Both the position numbers and the translations under genes were made by a program. From the NCBI GenBank assembly GCA_949825045.1, contig OX463815.1:15059231-15123230 (forward strand): a DNA stretch of 64,000 nucleotides, in the 5' to 3' direction. Below the pieces are notes generated by a model. That model made no database searches. It was not told where the DNA came from and saw only the letters and a list, made by a program, of their open reading frames with translations. The DNA is from Argyresthia goedartella (lineage: Eukaryota > Arthropoda > Insecta > Lepidoptera > Argyresthiidae). Shown one piece after another: positions 43,083-54,380 of the stretch (positions are counted from its first letter, which is position 1; each line of letters begins with the position of its first letter).

Positions 43083-43857
43083 GTGCGCACGCACGGCGCA
43101 GTGGTCACTGTTAGCAGGAGAACCGAGAACTGTAATGCATCAATAACATTAGATTCTGCTAACAAGACAATAGTACGATGCAGTATACATCTATGTCAGA
43201 AGAACTATGAGCAATGTAAGGTGATTCTCGCAATGAATCATTGTAAACAAGAAGTATGTGCAAACATGGGTGCAGTGTCAAAAATATTAGAGAATCGATT
43301 GGAATGTCTTAGCAATAACGGAGTTAAAGATTTGCCTAGCGTTAAACAAAGGCAAGATAGTATGTACAGGGCCAGAAAACGATTTCTCAACAGTGAAAAA
43401 CTAAACTTTAAACAGCTACAAGATGGTAAAGTACCAGAAATTATTGCAAAAAACAATGTTTTGTGCTGACAGGGATACTGATAAAATATTAATTTTCTGT
43501 TCCCCTACGTCAAAGAAATTTATCAAAATCTTCGGCTCAAATGTATATTTTGGTGACGGCACATTCAAAAGTGCTCCATGTCTATTCAATCAGATGTATA
43601 CTATACATATAGTTTCTACTGATACTGTAACTAACGTGATTCCAGTAATCTTCGTTTTACTTCCATATAAAAGTTGTCAGACTTATGTCAGGATGTTTCA
43701 ACTCCTAAAAGATAAATTAGGTTTGTGCATGAATGTATTCAATATTGATTATGAAGAAGCTCTCATAAAAGCAGTAAAGAGTTTCCCGGAAACTCTTATA
43801 ACCGGCTGCTTTTACCACATGAATAAAGCTGTATGGAAGAAAGCACGCCTAGTGTAG
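43083..43857 (+). pseudogene. MULE (Mutator-like) transposase fragment with a FLYWCH-like start
   Basis: Part 1 reads NCNASITLDSANKTIVRC, resembling the end of a FLYWCH finger. After a frameshift near 43445 comes the MULE core: VYFGDGTFKSAPCLFNQMY (first Asp), PVIFVLLPYKSCQTYVRMF, NIDYEEALIKAVKSFPE (second acidic site), TGCFYHMNKAVWKKARL. The part holding the final Glu is missing after the stop at 43855. Orphan fragment; no terminal repeats found. Confidence 0.75.
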
Positions 43858-44680
43858 TGTGATACGTAAGGAAGGTAGAAGAATGGTCAGACTGTGACGA
43901 AACAAACATTTGGTTTATTTCTCAGTAGGTAGAAATATATATTTTTTTTAAATCTCCAAAATGTGGATAAACTTTAAGAGCTATGAAATAAGTTGTGAAT
44001 CATAAATTTAAAACGAATATGGTTTAACTTCACCGTTGCTTTCAAAGGATGTCGAATTATGACCATTTTACACATTTGTGATGTTGTTTTGAAGTGTCGC
44101 ATTTGACATGGCTCATTCAATCGAAACTCATACGTAAGGGTGTTTAGTTACGATATAGTTTGGTGGGTCAAATAGATGCGTAGTTAGTTCAATGATGGAG
44201 GTACAGATGGCGGTCGATCGCCTTTAAATTGCAGATGGTTTGACTCAAAGTAGAACTTTATTCACTATAATTGCAATAAGATGTTTTATATAGAAAACAA
44301 ATGGGTATTATTTTATTTAGATTATTTTATGATGTTATAAAGTCTATTTCTGGTTGAACTGTGTGATATAAAATATAAAGTGTATATAGTGATATAAAAT
44401 ATAAAATATATTGTAGGTAATTGATCTGAGTCTGAGTCTGGGCTTGGAGCGACCCTAATTTCCTTTTTTCCTTCACCATAGGGTTCCTGGATTGGCTCTT
44501 AGAATATTCGCGGGCTAATCCTCTTCTCATTCCTTTCGTGTAGCGAGTTTTGAAATTCCCCCACACACAGTCATTAAACATACAAACACATTCAAATCAA
44601 ACTCAACCATTTTCGAGTGGTGTCGATGATGGACGTGGTATAACACTAGGATTTTAGACTAGGCTAGACAGGAGTTTAGT
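43858..44680. other. No supported gene
   Basis: AT-rich spacer with short AT-rich repeats (GATATAAAATATAAA) near 44365-44410 and GAGTCTGAGTCTG near 44427. Confidence 0.4.
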
Positions 44681-45539
44681 TTATGTAGTTAGGGAGACAA
44701 ACACGATTATTTAGGTTTATGTAACAAACAAGTATCTGAAATTCGTATGACTACAAATAATTACGTTATTTCCTTCTCACTCTTGAAATACCTAAATACT
44801 TATAAAACTATCTAGGTAACAAACTAAATATTTTTTTGATTGTGGCTGTTTTGATCTTTCTTTTATTGACCGTATATCATGTTGGTTGGCCTACCTAACT
44901 TTACATTAAATGACATACATATTCTAATTCCATATAGCATGTAGATTGACGTGGTTACTTGGTCATTCACAAAACACACACATACAAATTTACTCTACAA
45001 GAAGCTGACATTACTATAAGAACACTCTACTAGATTCTACACGGCCTAAGGTTTATTAGCAGTCATTCTTCCCTTCTGAAACGCCTCCGATTCAGAAGGT
45101 CGATCATTCTTACTGCATTGGAATTCGAACGAACTTGGCTGTCACTGCTTTGAGTACTATCTGGTTCATACCTTTGTCGTAAGCACGTAGTGCCTAGACT
45201 TCTTCTTACTCATGGACTGGAGAACTACTCGCATACCCCGATTAAAAGATGGATTTGTACAATTCGGATTGATTTGACATTGTAGTCGCATCATTCAGGG
45301 ACGCTCATCGCCCCTGTTTAGAGTGAAGTTTACTTCGCTGTAGAATGCCTGTGGATGGCCTGAAATCCGATAGAATCAAACCTACACACACGCTACATTA
45401 TCAATCTAGTGACCTAAGTAGTTACGCTGAATTTACATGTCTTAAAACTAATTTATATATAAAATATCTGGATGAACATCAACATGGTTACGGAATAAAA
45501 CTTAAGAGACGGGTAGGTGCAAATAAAAATAACCCGTGG
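44681..45539 (+). repeat. 859-bp direct repeat, unit 1
   Basis: It begins TTATGTAGTTAGGGAGACAA and ends GTGCAAATAAAAATAACCCG. Unit 2 follows directly at 45540. A 68-codon frame (MPVDGLKSDRIKP) is kept in both units but I do not recognise it. The unit could be a transposon segment or a decayed LTR. Confidence 0.85.
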
Positions 45540-46143
45540 TTATGTAGTTAGGGAGACAAACACAATTATTTAGGTTTATGTAACAAACAAGTATCTGAAA
45601 TTCGTATGACTACAAATAATTACGTTATTTCCTTCTCACTCTTGAAATACCTAAATACTTATAAAACTATCTAACAAACTAAATATTTTTTTGATTGTGG
45701 CTGTTTTGATCTTTCTTTTATTGACCGTATATCATGTTGGTTGGCTTACCTAACTTTACATTAAATGACATACATATTCTAATTCCATATAGCATGTAGA
45801 TTGACGTGGTTACTTGGTCATTCACAAAACACACCCATACAAATTTACTCTACAAGAAGCTGACATTACTATAAGAACACTTGTCGTGTGAGGATACGAA
45901 CCTAACCAGAACCTAACAGAAAACAACCAGAATAAAATTTAGTAGTAGCAGTTTATTAGTTATTTACAATGAAGACGATAAAAAAATGATACGAAGATGA
46001 GGGTGGATGAGATGAGACAGGTTTTATAAAATACAGATGTCTAGATAGAAAGAAGGAAGTGGAGAACACGGAGAGAAGTAGACCGGTGGGGTGATGACCA
46101 GGATGCAGGTATATTTGTTCTTGTAGATGTTGTTGAAATCGTC

Positions 46144-46378
46144 GTTGTAGGAACGGTAGCGGCGTATTTGTAGTTACAGCTCGCAGGATTCCGTTGTAGG
46201 AACGATCGTCGATGTAGGTAGCGGGCGTATTTGAAGTTAAGGCTCGCAGGATTCCGTTGTAGGAACGATCGTCGATGTAGAAGCGGGCGTATTTGAAGTT
46301 ACGGCTCGCAGGATTCCGTTGTAGGAACGATCGTCGATGTAGAAGCGGGCGTATTTGAAGTTACGACTCGCAGGATTC
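46144..46378. repeat. 62-bp minisatellite in the probable LTR
   Basis: Four units of the form CGTTGTAGGAACGATCGTCG, GCGGGCGTATTTGAAG, CTCGCAGGATTC; the first is shortened, the last two differ by one base. Confidence 0.9.
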
Positions 46379-46409
46379 CGTTGTTTGAAGGATGGTTTTG
46401 AAGGAACGG

Positions 46410-46451
46410 CTTGCAGGATCCCGGGGTCGCACTACCCCGGGATCCTGCAAG
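46410..46451. repeat. GC-rich perfect palindrome: 18-bp arms, 6-base loop
   Basis: CTTGCAGGATCCCGGGGT (46410-46427), loop CGCACT, then the exact reverse complement (46434-46451). It immediately follows the minisatellite. If transcribed it would form a stable stem and might act in LTR transcript termination or packaging; that is a guess. Confidence 0.9.
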
Positions 46452-47584
46452 GCCTTTAGGTGATACTTCTAGTTCAGAAGCTGACGTGAGACTCTCGAAT
46501 TTCAGAAATGTTCCGCTTTTATACCCTTTTTGGAGAGTTCTAAAAATTATTTAAATTAAACGTAATTTTTGTGAGTGGCCAAGAGAGAAAAAGTATTTTT
46601 GTAAAAGTATTGCAGCAAACATATCAGACCGCTAACGAGTTTGAATGGGCATTGCCATGACAACCAGATAAACAAAGACCTCAACCAATGTCAAAGTTTA
46701 GTTTCAGGCTCGTAATACGATAAACAACAATAAAACCATGAAGTAAATTCCATAACAGCGGAAGTAAAAAGGGTAGCGCACCAGCGCGCACGAAGCCCGA
46801 GATTGCAGAGTCTCGGAGAAAGCCAAAAACAAGGTCACCAAAGGTAAACCCCTTCCCTATCGATTTACAAGAGCTGATAGTATGAAAATACATAGCAAAA
46901 ATGATTTGTTAATGTATTCTTATGGTTTAAAACGTTACAGGGTCCTATGGAAATAAAGGTGAACAAATAATTAGCTGTACAGCTCAGCAAGCATCAAGCA
47001 GCAGCAGCAAAGAAAAGACATGTAAGTAGCATAACACTACACACTCTACTAGATTCTACATGGCCTGAGGTTTATTAGCAGTCATTCTCCCCTTCTGAAA
47101 CGCCTCCGATTCAGAAGGTCGATCATTCTTACTGCATTGGAATTCGAACGAACTTGTGCTTTCCATTTTCCAAAGGCTGTCACTGCTTTGAGTACTATCT
47201 GGTTCATACCTTTGTCGTAAGCACGTAGTGCCTAGACTTCTTCTTACTCATGGACTGGAGAACTACTCGCATACCCCGATTAAAAGATGGATTTGTACAA
47301 TTCGGATTGATTTGACATTGTAGTACAGACCCTGGTCGCATCATTCAGGGACGCTCATCGCCCCTGTTTAGAGTGAAGTTTACTTCGCTGTAGAATGCCT
47401 GTGGATGGCCTGAAATCCGATAGAATCAAACCTACACGCACGCTACATTATCAATCTAGTGATCTAAGTAGTTACGCTGAATTTACATGTCTTAAAACTA
47501 ATTTATATATAAAATATCTGGATGAACATCAACATGGTTACGGAATAAAACTTAAGAGACGGGTAGGTGCAAATAAAAATATCC

Positions 47585-49359
47585 TGTAACCGATCAATAA
47601 ACATGTTGGACTGATGGATGAGAGATATCACAATATCAAATCATATAAAAAATATAACTCAAATAGTCTATATGTAGTTGATTGGCAGGTAAACTAATTC
47701 GAGAGGGATTTGAGTAGATTCAGGCGGTCTCTAGGTGCTGGTGTATTCAGTTGGCTAATTCCAAGTCTTCAGCAGTATTAAATAATGCAGTCACGTAGAT
47801 TGTGTATGGGAATGTGTGGGAGGAGGATGGCCCCAAAACAGGTGAAAGATAACGCCAAAAGCGTACTAATGAACACATAGTTAACCCTTTGTTTACTTAT
47901 AAATTGTGTTTACAATTTTGAGTGGTTGTAAGCATTATTTTATAAAATATAAGTTTATTTTGCTTAGCTAAATCTAACTTCGTCTGTCTTGGGTCCGTAG
48001 AAATCGGTTGACCTCCACTGGCGTCGGGCGGGGTTAAGGGGCCCGACCTTAGGGCCCGGATCCCTTCTGGACGCGAGCTCTAGCACAAACCCTCCTTTGT
48101 AAACACATGTAATCGAAATGTCTTTTAAATTGTTATTTACTTGGAATTTATTCTAATAAGCACGGACTCGATGCTTATCAATATTTTAAGTCACTTATAT
48201 TCATCACTGGCTGGGGAACCTCATGACGATACTGTTCAACCAAAACCACTCTAAAAAGAACTTAAGGTTATTACTATCACAACGTCTGCAGTCCTACCCA
48301 TAGACGATCACCACTACTTTGGCCAAATCATCTAAATAAGATACTCGCAATCGTTGCTATTAGAATCTTTCCAATTGGAGAAATATTCCAATAAAAATGC
48401 GTAAGGGTTAAATTCCGTCTGACATTAAATTAATGGTTAGCAGGTTATATCTTTAAATTTACTTTTCATAGAATCGTTCGGTTAACTCGTGGGGATTATT
48501 CATATTATTTCAATTAACTAGAGTGGGGGTTGTTACAAGACTATCGGCTAACATGCCGTTATTACCAGGAAATTTAATTAAAACCTGCTGGCAAAGTATT
48601 TTAGATATATCCCCAAATACAGATTGTATTAAAAAAATCAAAAAATACTTCCAATCGGTTAAAAGAAGAAAATTATAAGCGTAGCGTAATAATACGCTTT
48701 AAAAATAATAAGCGTATCAGAAACTCGTCAGCGCACAAACAGTACAGTAGAGGGATGGAACCATCGCATCAACACAAGAATTCCAAAAAATCCCGGATTT
48801 TGCGAATTTGTGCACAAGGAAAATAGTATTGTTAAGGTACTGGATTTGTTTATAAGACAAAATAAACCATTTTATTCTTTTTTAGTTTTTATTTAAATTA
48901 TCTCGACTGCGAATCGGGGCAGAGCGAGAGACAAGTACACCTTTAGATAGATAGATAGATAAATTAATTTATTCATTGGATATGATCATTTCCCGTATAT
49001 GATGTTTCGTGTGACATTTTACCTTCGTGCGAATCACTCACACATACAAACAATGGTCTGCATGAAGCTGTTATTCTTAGTTGATGCCTCGGCTCAATCT
49101 AACTCTCATAATTAACATTTTTTAAAGATTTTCATACGATTTTGCTGTCAATTGACATTCCTCAAAGCCAACTAAGCATCGACATTCACTATAGCCGTGT
49201 AATGTCAAATTGGACTGGCTTCACGCGTCTATCGCAATCACTTGAAAGGAAAGATGTATCTCGACTCTCGCACTGCCCCGAGTCACAATCGCGGTAGGCA
49301 TGTTAGCTATGCAGGTCAGGCTGCGATACAATATCAGGATCAGGTCATATTAATATGAT
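47585..49359. other. 1.8-kb stretch without a supported gene
   Basis: It includes a GC-rich patch (GGGGTTAAGGGGCCCGACCTT, about 48033-48053) and a GATA run near 48945. These may be LTR or transposon debris. No coding family recognised. Confidence 0.35.
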
Positions 49360-49515
49360 CTGGTCATATGCGTTTCTGCTCATCTGCGATACAATATCAG
49401 GTCCTATGTGTATCTGGTCATTTGCGTGCCGGGTAATTTGCGAAAACTATAACTGGTCACTTGCGTGTCAGTTAATTTGCGTATCTGGTAATTTGCATAA
49501 CTGGTAATTTGCGTC
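49360..49515. repeat. Degenerate short tandem repeats (GGTAATTTGCGT type)
   Basis: CTGGTCATTTGCGT, CTGGTCACTTGCGT, CTGGTAATTTGC and CTGGTAATTTGCGTC recur every 15-25 bp. Confidence 0.7.
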
Positions 49516-49535
49516 AAAAGGAAGATATATTCTCG

Positions 49536-49697
49536 AAGCGAGGTGTCACTCATCAGACTACCGTACCATATACACCAGAGCAAAATGGTTAGGCAGAATG
49601 AGAGAACAGAACACTTGTAGAAGCAGCTCGGGCAATGTCAGTCATCTGTGGACTGAAGCGGTCAATACAGCAGTATATGTATTAAACAGGACGGACT
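49536..49697 (+). pseudogene. Ty1/Copia integrase remnant
   Basis: It reads RGVTHQTTVPYTPEQNG, then ENRTLVEAARAMS, then in another frame LWTEAVNTAVYVLNRT. This is the Copia integrase core end (PYTPQQNGVAERENRT). Two stops and one shift. Confidence 0.8.
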
Positions 49698-49723
49698 TAT
49701 ATTTTACATTGTTATTAGGACTA

Positions 49724-49778
49724 GAAAGCTAAGATTGTAAGTTATAATACTAACTTATAACTTACAATCTTAGCTTTC
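49724..49778. repeat. Perfect palindrome at the Copia orientation switch
   Basis: 24-bp arms beginning GAAAGCTAAGATTGTAAG, 7-base loop (TACTAAC). Copia-like sequence reads on the plus strand to the left and on the minus strand to the right. Confidence 0.9.
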
Positions 49779-49789
49779 ACAGGTCTCTT

Positions 49790-50220
49790 ACATACACTCC
49801 AAGTATTCGTTCTCGTCTCTTGGTATTTTCTTGGTTTATCATCCTCTGTGAAGACGTAACTACAGTAGCGCTCTGGCAGTTTAATCACCCGCTTGCTTCT
49901 TCGAAGCTCTACTTCTCCCTCACCCTCTGGCTCTTGACCAATATCTTACGGTACTATCGGTATCTCATATACTGGTGGTTGCTATCCCACTTTTTATAGG
50001 TGTTATTCCCAGTTTTCTGAATGTCTAGTTTCACCATGTCTACATTCACGTCATTTTCTTTCAGTTCCATGGATACGACATCTCTCTTTATCTCCACTGT
50101 AAATACAGTGTAGAAGCTCTGGAAAATATACACGATATCTCTTGCAATCTTCACCATATTCATAAGTCTTTTCCTTGCCTTCGAATCCCACTTTCACTTA
50201 TGTATGGACGTCCCAAACAC
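49790..50220 (-). pseudogene. Ty1/Copia linker remnant (between integrase and RT)
   Basis: The minus strand reads RDVVSMELKENDVN (compare the Copia SRDVVF-E block), then EPEGEGEVELRRSKRVIKLP, ERYCSYVFTEDDKPRKYQE. The RRS-R-...P-RY pattern is typical just before Copia RT. Broken by stops. Confidence 0.7.
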
Positions 50221-50399
50221 TTTCAGTAGGTTTAACCTTCCAATTTGATTGTCTCCATTTTGTTGAAGTGGCCGTCCATTTTGCCATCAACCTTTCCTGA
50301 TGACAATCACACAGATCACACCATTGACAGTATTTCCTTCCCTGGTTTACCTAATTTGCATAAGTTACGAGCTTGGTAAACTACAATTGTATTACTTTT

Positions 50400-50475
50400 A
50401 CCATACATAAAAGTCAAGGGCTAAGTTTATATAATGCTCTCATTGATATTGGATCATCCACGTTCTCTTGTAGGT
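50400..50475 (+). pseudogene. Helitron helicase motif scrap
   Basis: It reads TIHKSQGLSLYNALIDIGSS, matching the same motif at 35130. Only about 25 codons remain. Confidence 0.65.
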
Positions 50476-50489
50476 ATTGTAGACTATTG

Positions 50490-51269
50490 GGCTGAAAACA
50501 AATAAAAATTACAAAAAAATACATAAAACAGGTAGCCAAATATTCAACACATACAGATCTGGGGTTGTCAATAATAAAGAAAACACAGATAAACGTTAGT
50601 TGGTCCTCATCGCACCGTATGGCGGTACAAAGTAATGTAAAACTAGTGGTGGGAAATGAAACAGTATGTTATATTGACCGAGCGAGCGAAGCGAGCGAAG
50701 GGCTCCATTTCGACAAGATAGGAGGCCGATTTTGCTTTCGACTGTCTCTATGTCTGATGTCTGTCAGTTCCGATCTAGGGGCCACATTTTTCAAGCGATT
50801 CTCACAAATTTGGCACACGTGTTCCTTGAATCAAAATATATATTTTTGTCGAGAACTATTCTCGATTTTCGTCATCTCGATTGACGTCATTATTTTTTTG
50901 TATATCGTGTGGGGTATCAAATTAAAGGGTTTCATGAGCCGGTATTAAAAATATACTAATTCATTACCATTCGACCGTCTGTTTTCTAAAAATCCAAGAA
51001 ATCTTTTCAATACTTACCAAGTTTGGACTCCTCGAAGTAGGAGACGGATTATTAAAGAGGATCTATACAGACCATGAGAGTAATGGAAATAGAGTATAAC
51101 CATTTTCGTGAAAAGTCAATAGATTGTATTTTAAATCGCAAAGTGTAGTTTACAAAAATTGCTGCGGCTACTTTACTACTTGATTTTGATTGAATCTAAA
51201 ATACTTATCTAAAAATGGATTCACAGTCCACCTTATTAACGAGGTCTACTGCCCACAGGGCCACTTGTA
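50490..51269. other. Region without a supported gene
   Basis: A frame at 50565-50948 (127 codons) spans a GAGCGAGCGAAGCGAGCG run, a sequence that recurs in moth transposons. The predicted peptide ends in a hydrophobic stretch but is not a family I know. Treated as repeat-derived. Confidence 0.3.
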
Positions 51270-51600
51270 GTAAGAATTATAATAGTAGTTTTATGTGACT
51301 GATACATAATGGAATTATGTACAGTTACATACACTAGTTTATCTAGACACATACCATAAGCTCTCTTTAATGTGTTCAGGAACCGAATGTTCGACTGGAA
51401 TTGTGGCATTGATACTTGCTCTGCACTTGTTTAGTTTGTTCAGTAGTACCTATTACTCTATGGTAGTACCAAGTTCACAGACAAACTAGGGGCGGAACGC
51501 AGGCGGGCGTCGGCGTTCGAAATTTGAATGTCATAATTTATAGAAAATTTATACATTACGGTCATTATGTATCAATATTCAGATAAGAAATGAAATTTTA
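51270..51600 (-). repeat. Inverted third copy of the 368-bp intron repeat
   Basis: The minus strand matches 3021-3390: CTTATCTGAATATTGATACA, AAATTTCGAACGCCGACG, CCGCCCCTAGTTTGT, AAGAGAGCTTA and CATAAAACTACTATTA. About 80-85% by eye. Confidence 0.8.
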
Positions 51601-52850
51601 CCAATTAGTATAGTATCATGCTGGTCGTAACGTCCGGTATTTGGATGCAGAAAAGAGGGATTATGCTACGTTTGTAGATTATTATCTACACTATTGTATA
51701 TTTAATGCTGGAATGTGCTCGACTGTGTCATCGATTTACATTAATATTAGTTTATTATTAATAATTATGTGCAGAAGGGGTTGAAGTGCGGGGTTTGAGG
51801 CTTGGGGTCTAAGGACCACTTGCTGCACTGGATAATTATTCTTTAACTGCCGTGCGGTGAAGGGCTATATGTTAAACCCGTGTCAAAATGTTCACCCATT
51901 AAGAAGAGAATTTCAAGATGAACCAAAAACACCATTCACCTCCTTCTTACAAAAAAAAATAGTCTTCGCAAAATGAAAGTTCAGTCGCTCTCTTTCTGCA
52001 CTTCCCGAAAGGACGTGAAGGGGTTTTATGACACACTATCGCAGGGAACATTTTAAAATATATTTTAGAGATCTTTTTTGGTTGACATTTTTCGAGGTGG
52101 AACCTGATAGGATACGGTAAGGCATCGGTATCCTAAACTCCCAGCGGTCAACAACAGCAGTGTATTCTCCGTTCCTGAATTTATTATCTGTCAAAGGCTT
52201 CATAACTTTAGGCACTCGATTTCACGCGGGTAATATATTTTCATGTGCACGCCGTACATCCTTCATTCTAGTATAACTATAGAGGGAGTAGGAAAGTGTC
52301 GCGTATGCGTATGACATTCAACGAGTGACGGCGAAATAATGGCTCGCCTTGACTAGACTTTGGGAGTAGTTTAGAGCTCCGAAAACTGCGCTCGGGAGTC
52401 TTGCTTGAATATACTCCCAAATTCCGTTGGGTAAATAATATAAAAGGAGATTTAAAGAAATATTAATATGGATAGTTCCTCACGTCCGCAGGAAATACTT
52501 GTTCACCCCTCCTTTTATGTGTCTCCTTGGTAGTTCTAACGAAAATGTTGAAATTGCGGCAATAAAAGTAATTGTCAATATTTTCCGTTTGTTGCCTTTG
52601 CTCCCTCTCGTAGTCCCTCAGTCTGATTAACCCCACCAAATTCAAAATACCGACGTTTATTATCATTACCTAACAAAAGTTTCCTCAGATGCGGTGGCAG
52701 AGTAACAGCACAGCCATGCGAGTCACAATATTTTCACAGATGTGGTGGTGGCTCAATTTCACATAATATAACAACTTAATGACTTTTCACCTTGTCACTA
52801 ATTTTGGTAAGATTGAAAATTTCATAAATTCATATTCATGATCATGAAAA
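51601..52850. other. No supported gene
   Basis: Unassigned DNA of ordinary composition. No open frame with a family signature. Confidence 0.4.
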
Positions 52851-52854
52851 TATA

Positions 52855-52975
52855 GTGACACCTTACAAATTCATGAAACTCGTCAAAACCATGACTCCTG
52901 TCAAAATTATGACACCTGTCAAAATCGAATCACCTCCTTAAAAATAGTGACACCTGTCAACAATGGTGAAACATG
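52855..52975. repeat. Short tandem repeat, about 18-20-bp units
   Basis: ATGACTCCTGTCAAAATT, ATGACACCTGTCAAAATC and AGTGACACCTGTCAACAATG occur in series. Confidence 0.75.
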
Positions 52976-53618
52976 TAAGAATAAACGGTCAAGTAACACG
53001 CACATGAAGGGTTCCGTACCACCACACAACGGTATTCATGTTTCTTGCATGGGGATTAGGTACCTTAAATTTTCCTGTTTGTAAGATAGTAAAATGTTGT
53101 TTACAAAGTTATTTGTGCGGCTACCTTCATACTCTTTGCATCTAACCAGGTGCATTTTTAAGTTTGTATGTTGTATTTGGTGGAAAAAAATATATCCTCA
53201 TTAATTAAACCATACATTTCGTGAATTAAATATATCGTGATAATACACAAAACATAACTCAGAAGATACAACAGGTAGGCCTAGAATATAACATCATTAC
53301 AGAAATTTGTATGGCTTACTATTAAATAATCCCTGGCTATAAAAGTAAAAAATATAAAAACATATGAAGGTATTTCTGTTTCACGAGATCAAGCTGTCAC
53401 CAAAGTATTCCTGCTCCATTTTCGCATTGAAAGGCCGTGACATATTTTTGCGTGCCTCCTACTCTCATGGAAACTGCTCTTATGACTGTTGATTTGTATT
53501 TTCACCTTCAGCCAGTATTCATTATTTGAGAATCGTCTTTTCCCCATTTCTCAATAGGCTTCTATGCGTTTTTTTTTATTGTTATATTCTGTTCCTAGGG
53601 CTCCGGCACATGAAATGA
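52976..53618. other. No supported gene
   Basis: AT-rich, unassigned. GGGTTCCGTACC near 53009 is a single box of the repeat seen at 53911 and 55905. Confidence 0.4.
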
Positions 53619-53843
53619 CTAGTGGGGCAAATGAGGCTCTTGGTCTTTAGCTGCTCGGTCGTATTTTGTCTGTTTCTCTCGGCTATGTTTCTGTGCTATT
53701 TTTTGCCAGTTGAGGTTGCTGTAAGAGAAAGCGACAGCATTTACTATGCGTAAGTCGAAGAACGCTTTCCTTGCAGGTTGCCACACACTGTTTAGTAACA
53801 GATCACATATAAGAGCTGGTTGATGTATATTTTCGTCTTGCAT
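53619..53843 (-). pseudogene. Possible retroelement-associated domain fragment
   Basis: The minus strand reads ICDLLLNSVWQPARKAFFDL and VNAVAFSYSNLNWQKIAQKH. The FDLRI/VN...SYSNL pattern resembles a nuclease-like domain attached to some animal retroelement proteins. The start is not fixed and the frame stops at 53619. Weak. Confidence 0.35.
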
Positions 53844-53910
53844 TATGTGTTCTAGTGTGCCAGTTCTTCAGGCTAGTTCGGCCCAATTTTCACAGAGGTG
53901 TCCTTTTTTT

Positions 53911-54180
53911 ATTAGGGTTCCGTACCCAACGGGTAAGAACGGAACCCTATTACTAAGACTTCGCTGTCAGTCCGTCCGTCTGTCCGTCCGTCCGTCCGTC
54001 CGTCCGTCCGTCTGTCACCAGGCTGTATCTCAAGAACCTAGCTAGCTAGAGAGTTGAAATTTTCACAGAGTATGTATTTCTGTTGCCGCTATAACAACAA
54101 ATACTAACAAACAGGATAAAAGAAATATTTAAGGGGGCTCCCATACAACAATTCTTTCAATACCACATACATGATAGCTT
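53911..54180. repeat. Lepidopteran GGTTCCGT repeat with a TCCG microsatellite
   Basis: It has paired GGGTTCCGTACCC and GGAACCCTATTACTAAGACT, a (TCCG)n run at about 53972-54012, then TCACCAGGCTGTATCTCAAG. Blocks match 55960-56100. Confidence 0.75.
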
Positions 54181-54380
54181 ATTAGCGGTGTTTGGGATGA
54201 TAGTTAGCCTTTGTGAAGATTTCGTTTCAACGACTCGACTTTTTTCATTTTAATTGGTTAGTATAAGTACATTAATTTTTTCGGTGTCTCTCTTATGACG
54301 CGATATTTTTTTTCTTTGATAGTATTTCTCTATATTTTTTCAAACTGCTGATTTTCCTCATTATTTTTCCCGTAATATAG

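Larger units (their letters stand above)
45882..47041. mobile_element. Probable solo LTR (1160 bp, TG...CA, CACT duplication)
   Basis: It starts TGTCGTGTGAGG and ends AACACTACA. It is flanked by CACT on both sides (45878-45881 and 47042-47045), where unit 1 has a single CACT. TG...CA ends and a 4-bp duplication fit an LTR of the BEL/Pao or Gypsy type. No coding frame of note. It holds a minisatellite and a GC-rich palindrome. Confidence 0.7.
45540..47584 (+). repeat. 859-bp direct repeat, unit 2, split by a 1160-bp insertion
   Basis: Left part 45540-45881 matches unit 1 from 44681; right part 47042-47584 matches unit 1 up to 45536. Similarity is about 97%, and unit 2 has a 22-bp extra piece (TGTGCTTTCCATTTTCC) near 47156. 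Confidence 0.85.

Noticed and set aside
43083..43857. Intact host FLYWCH gene
   Set aside because: Frameshift and missing last third; best read as a MULE fragment.
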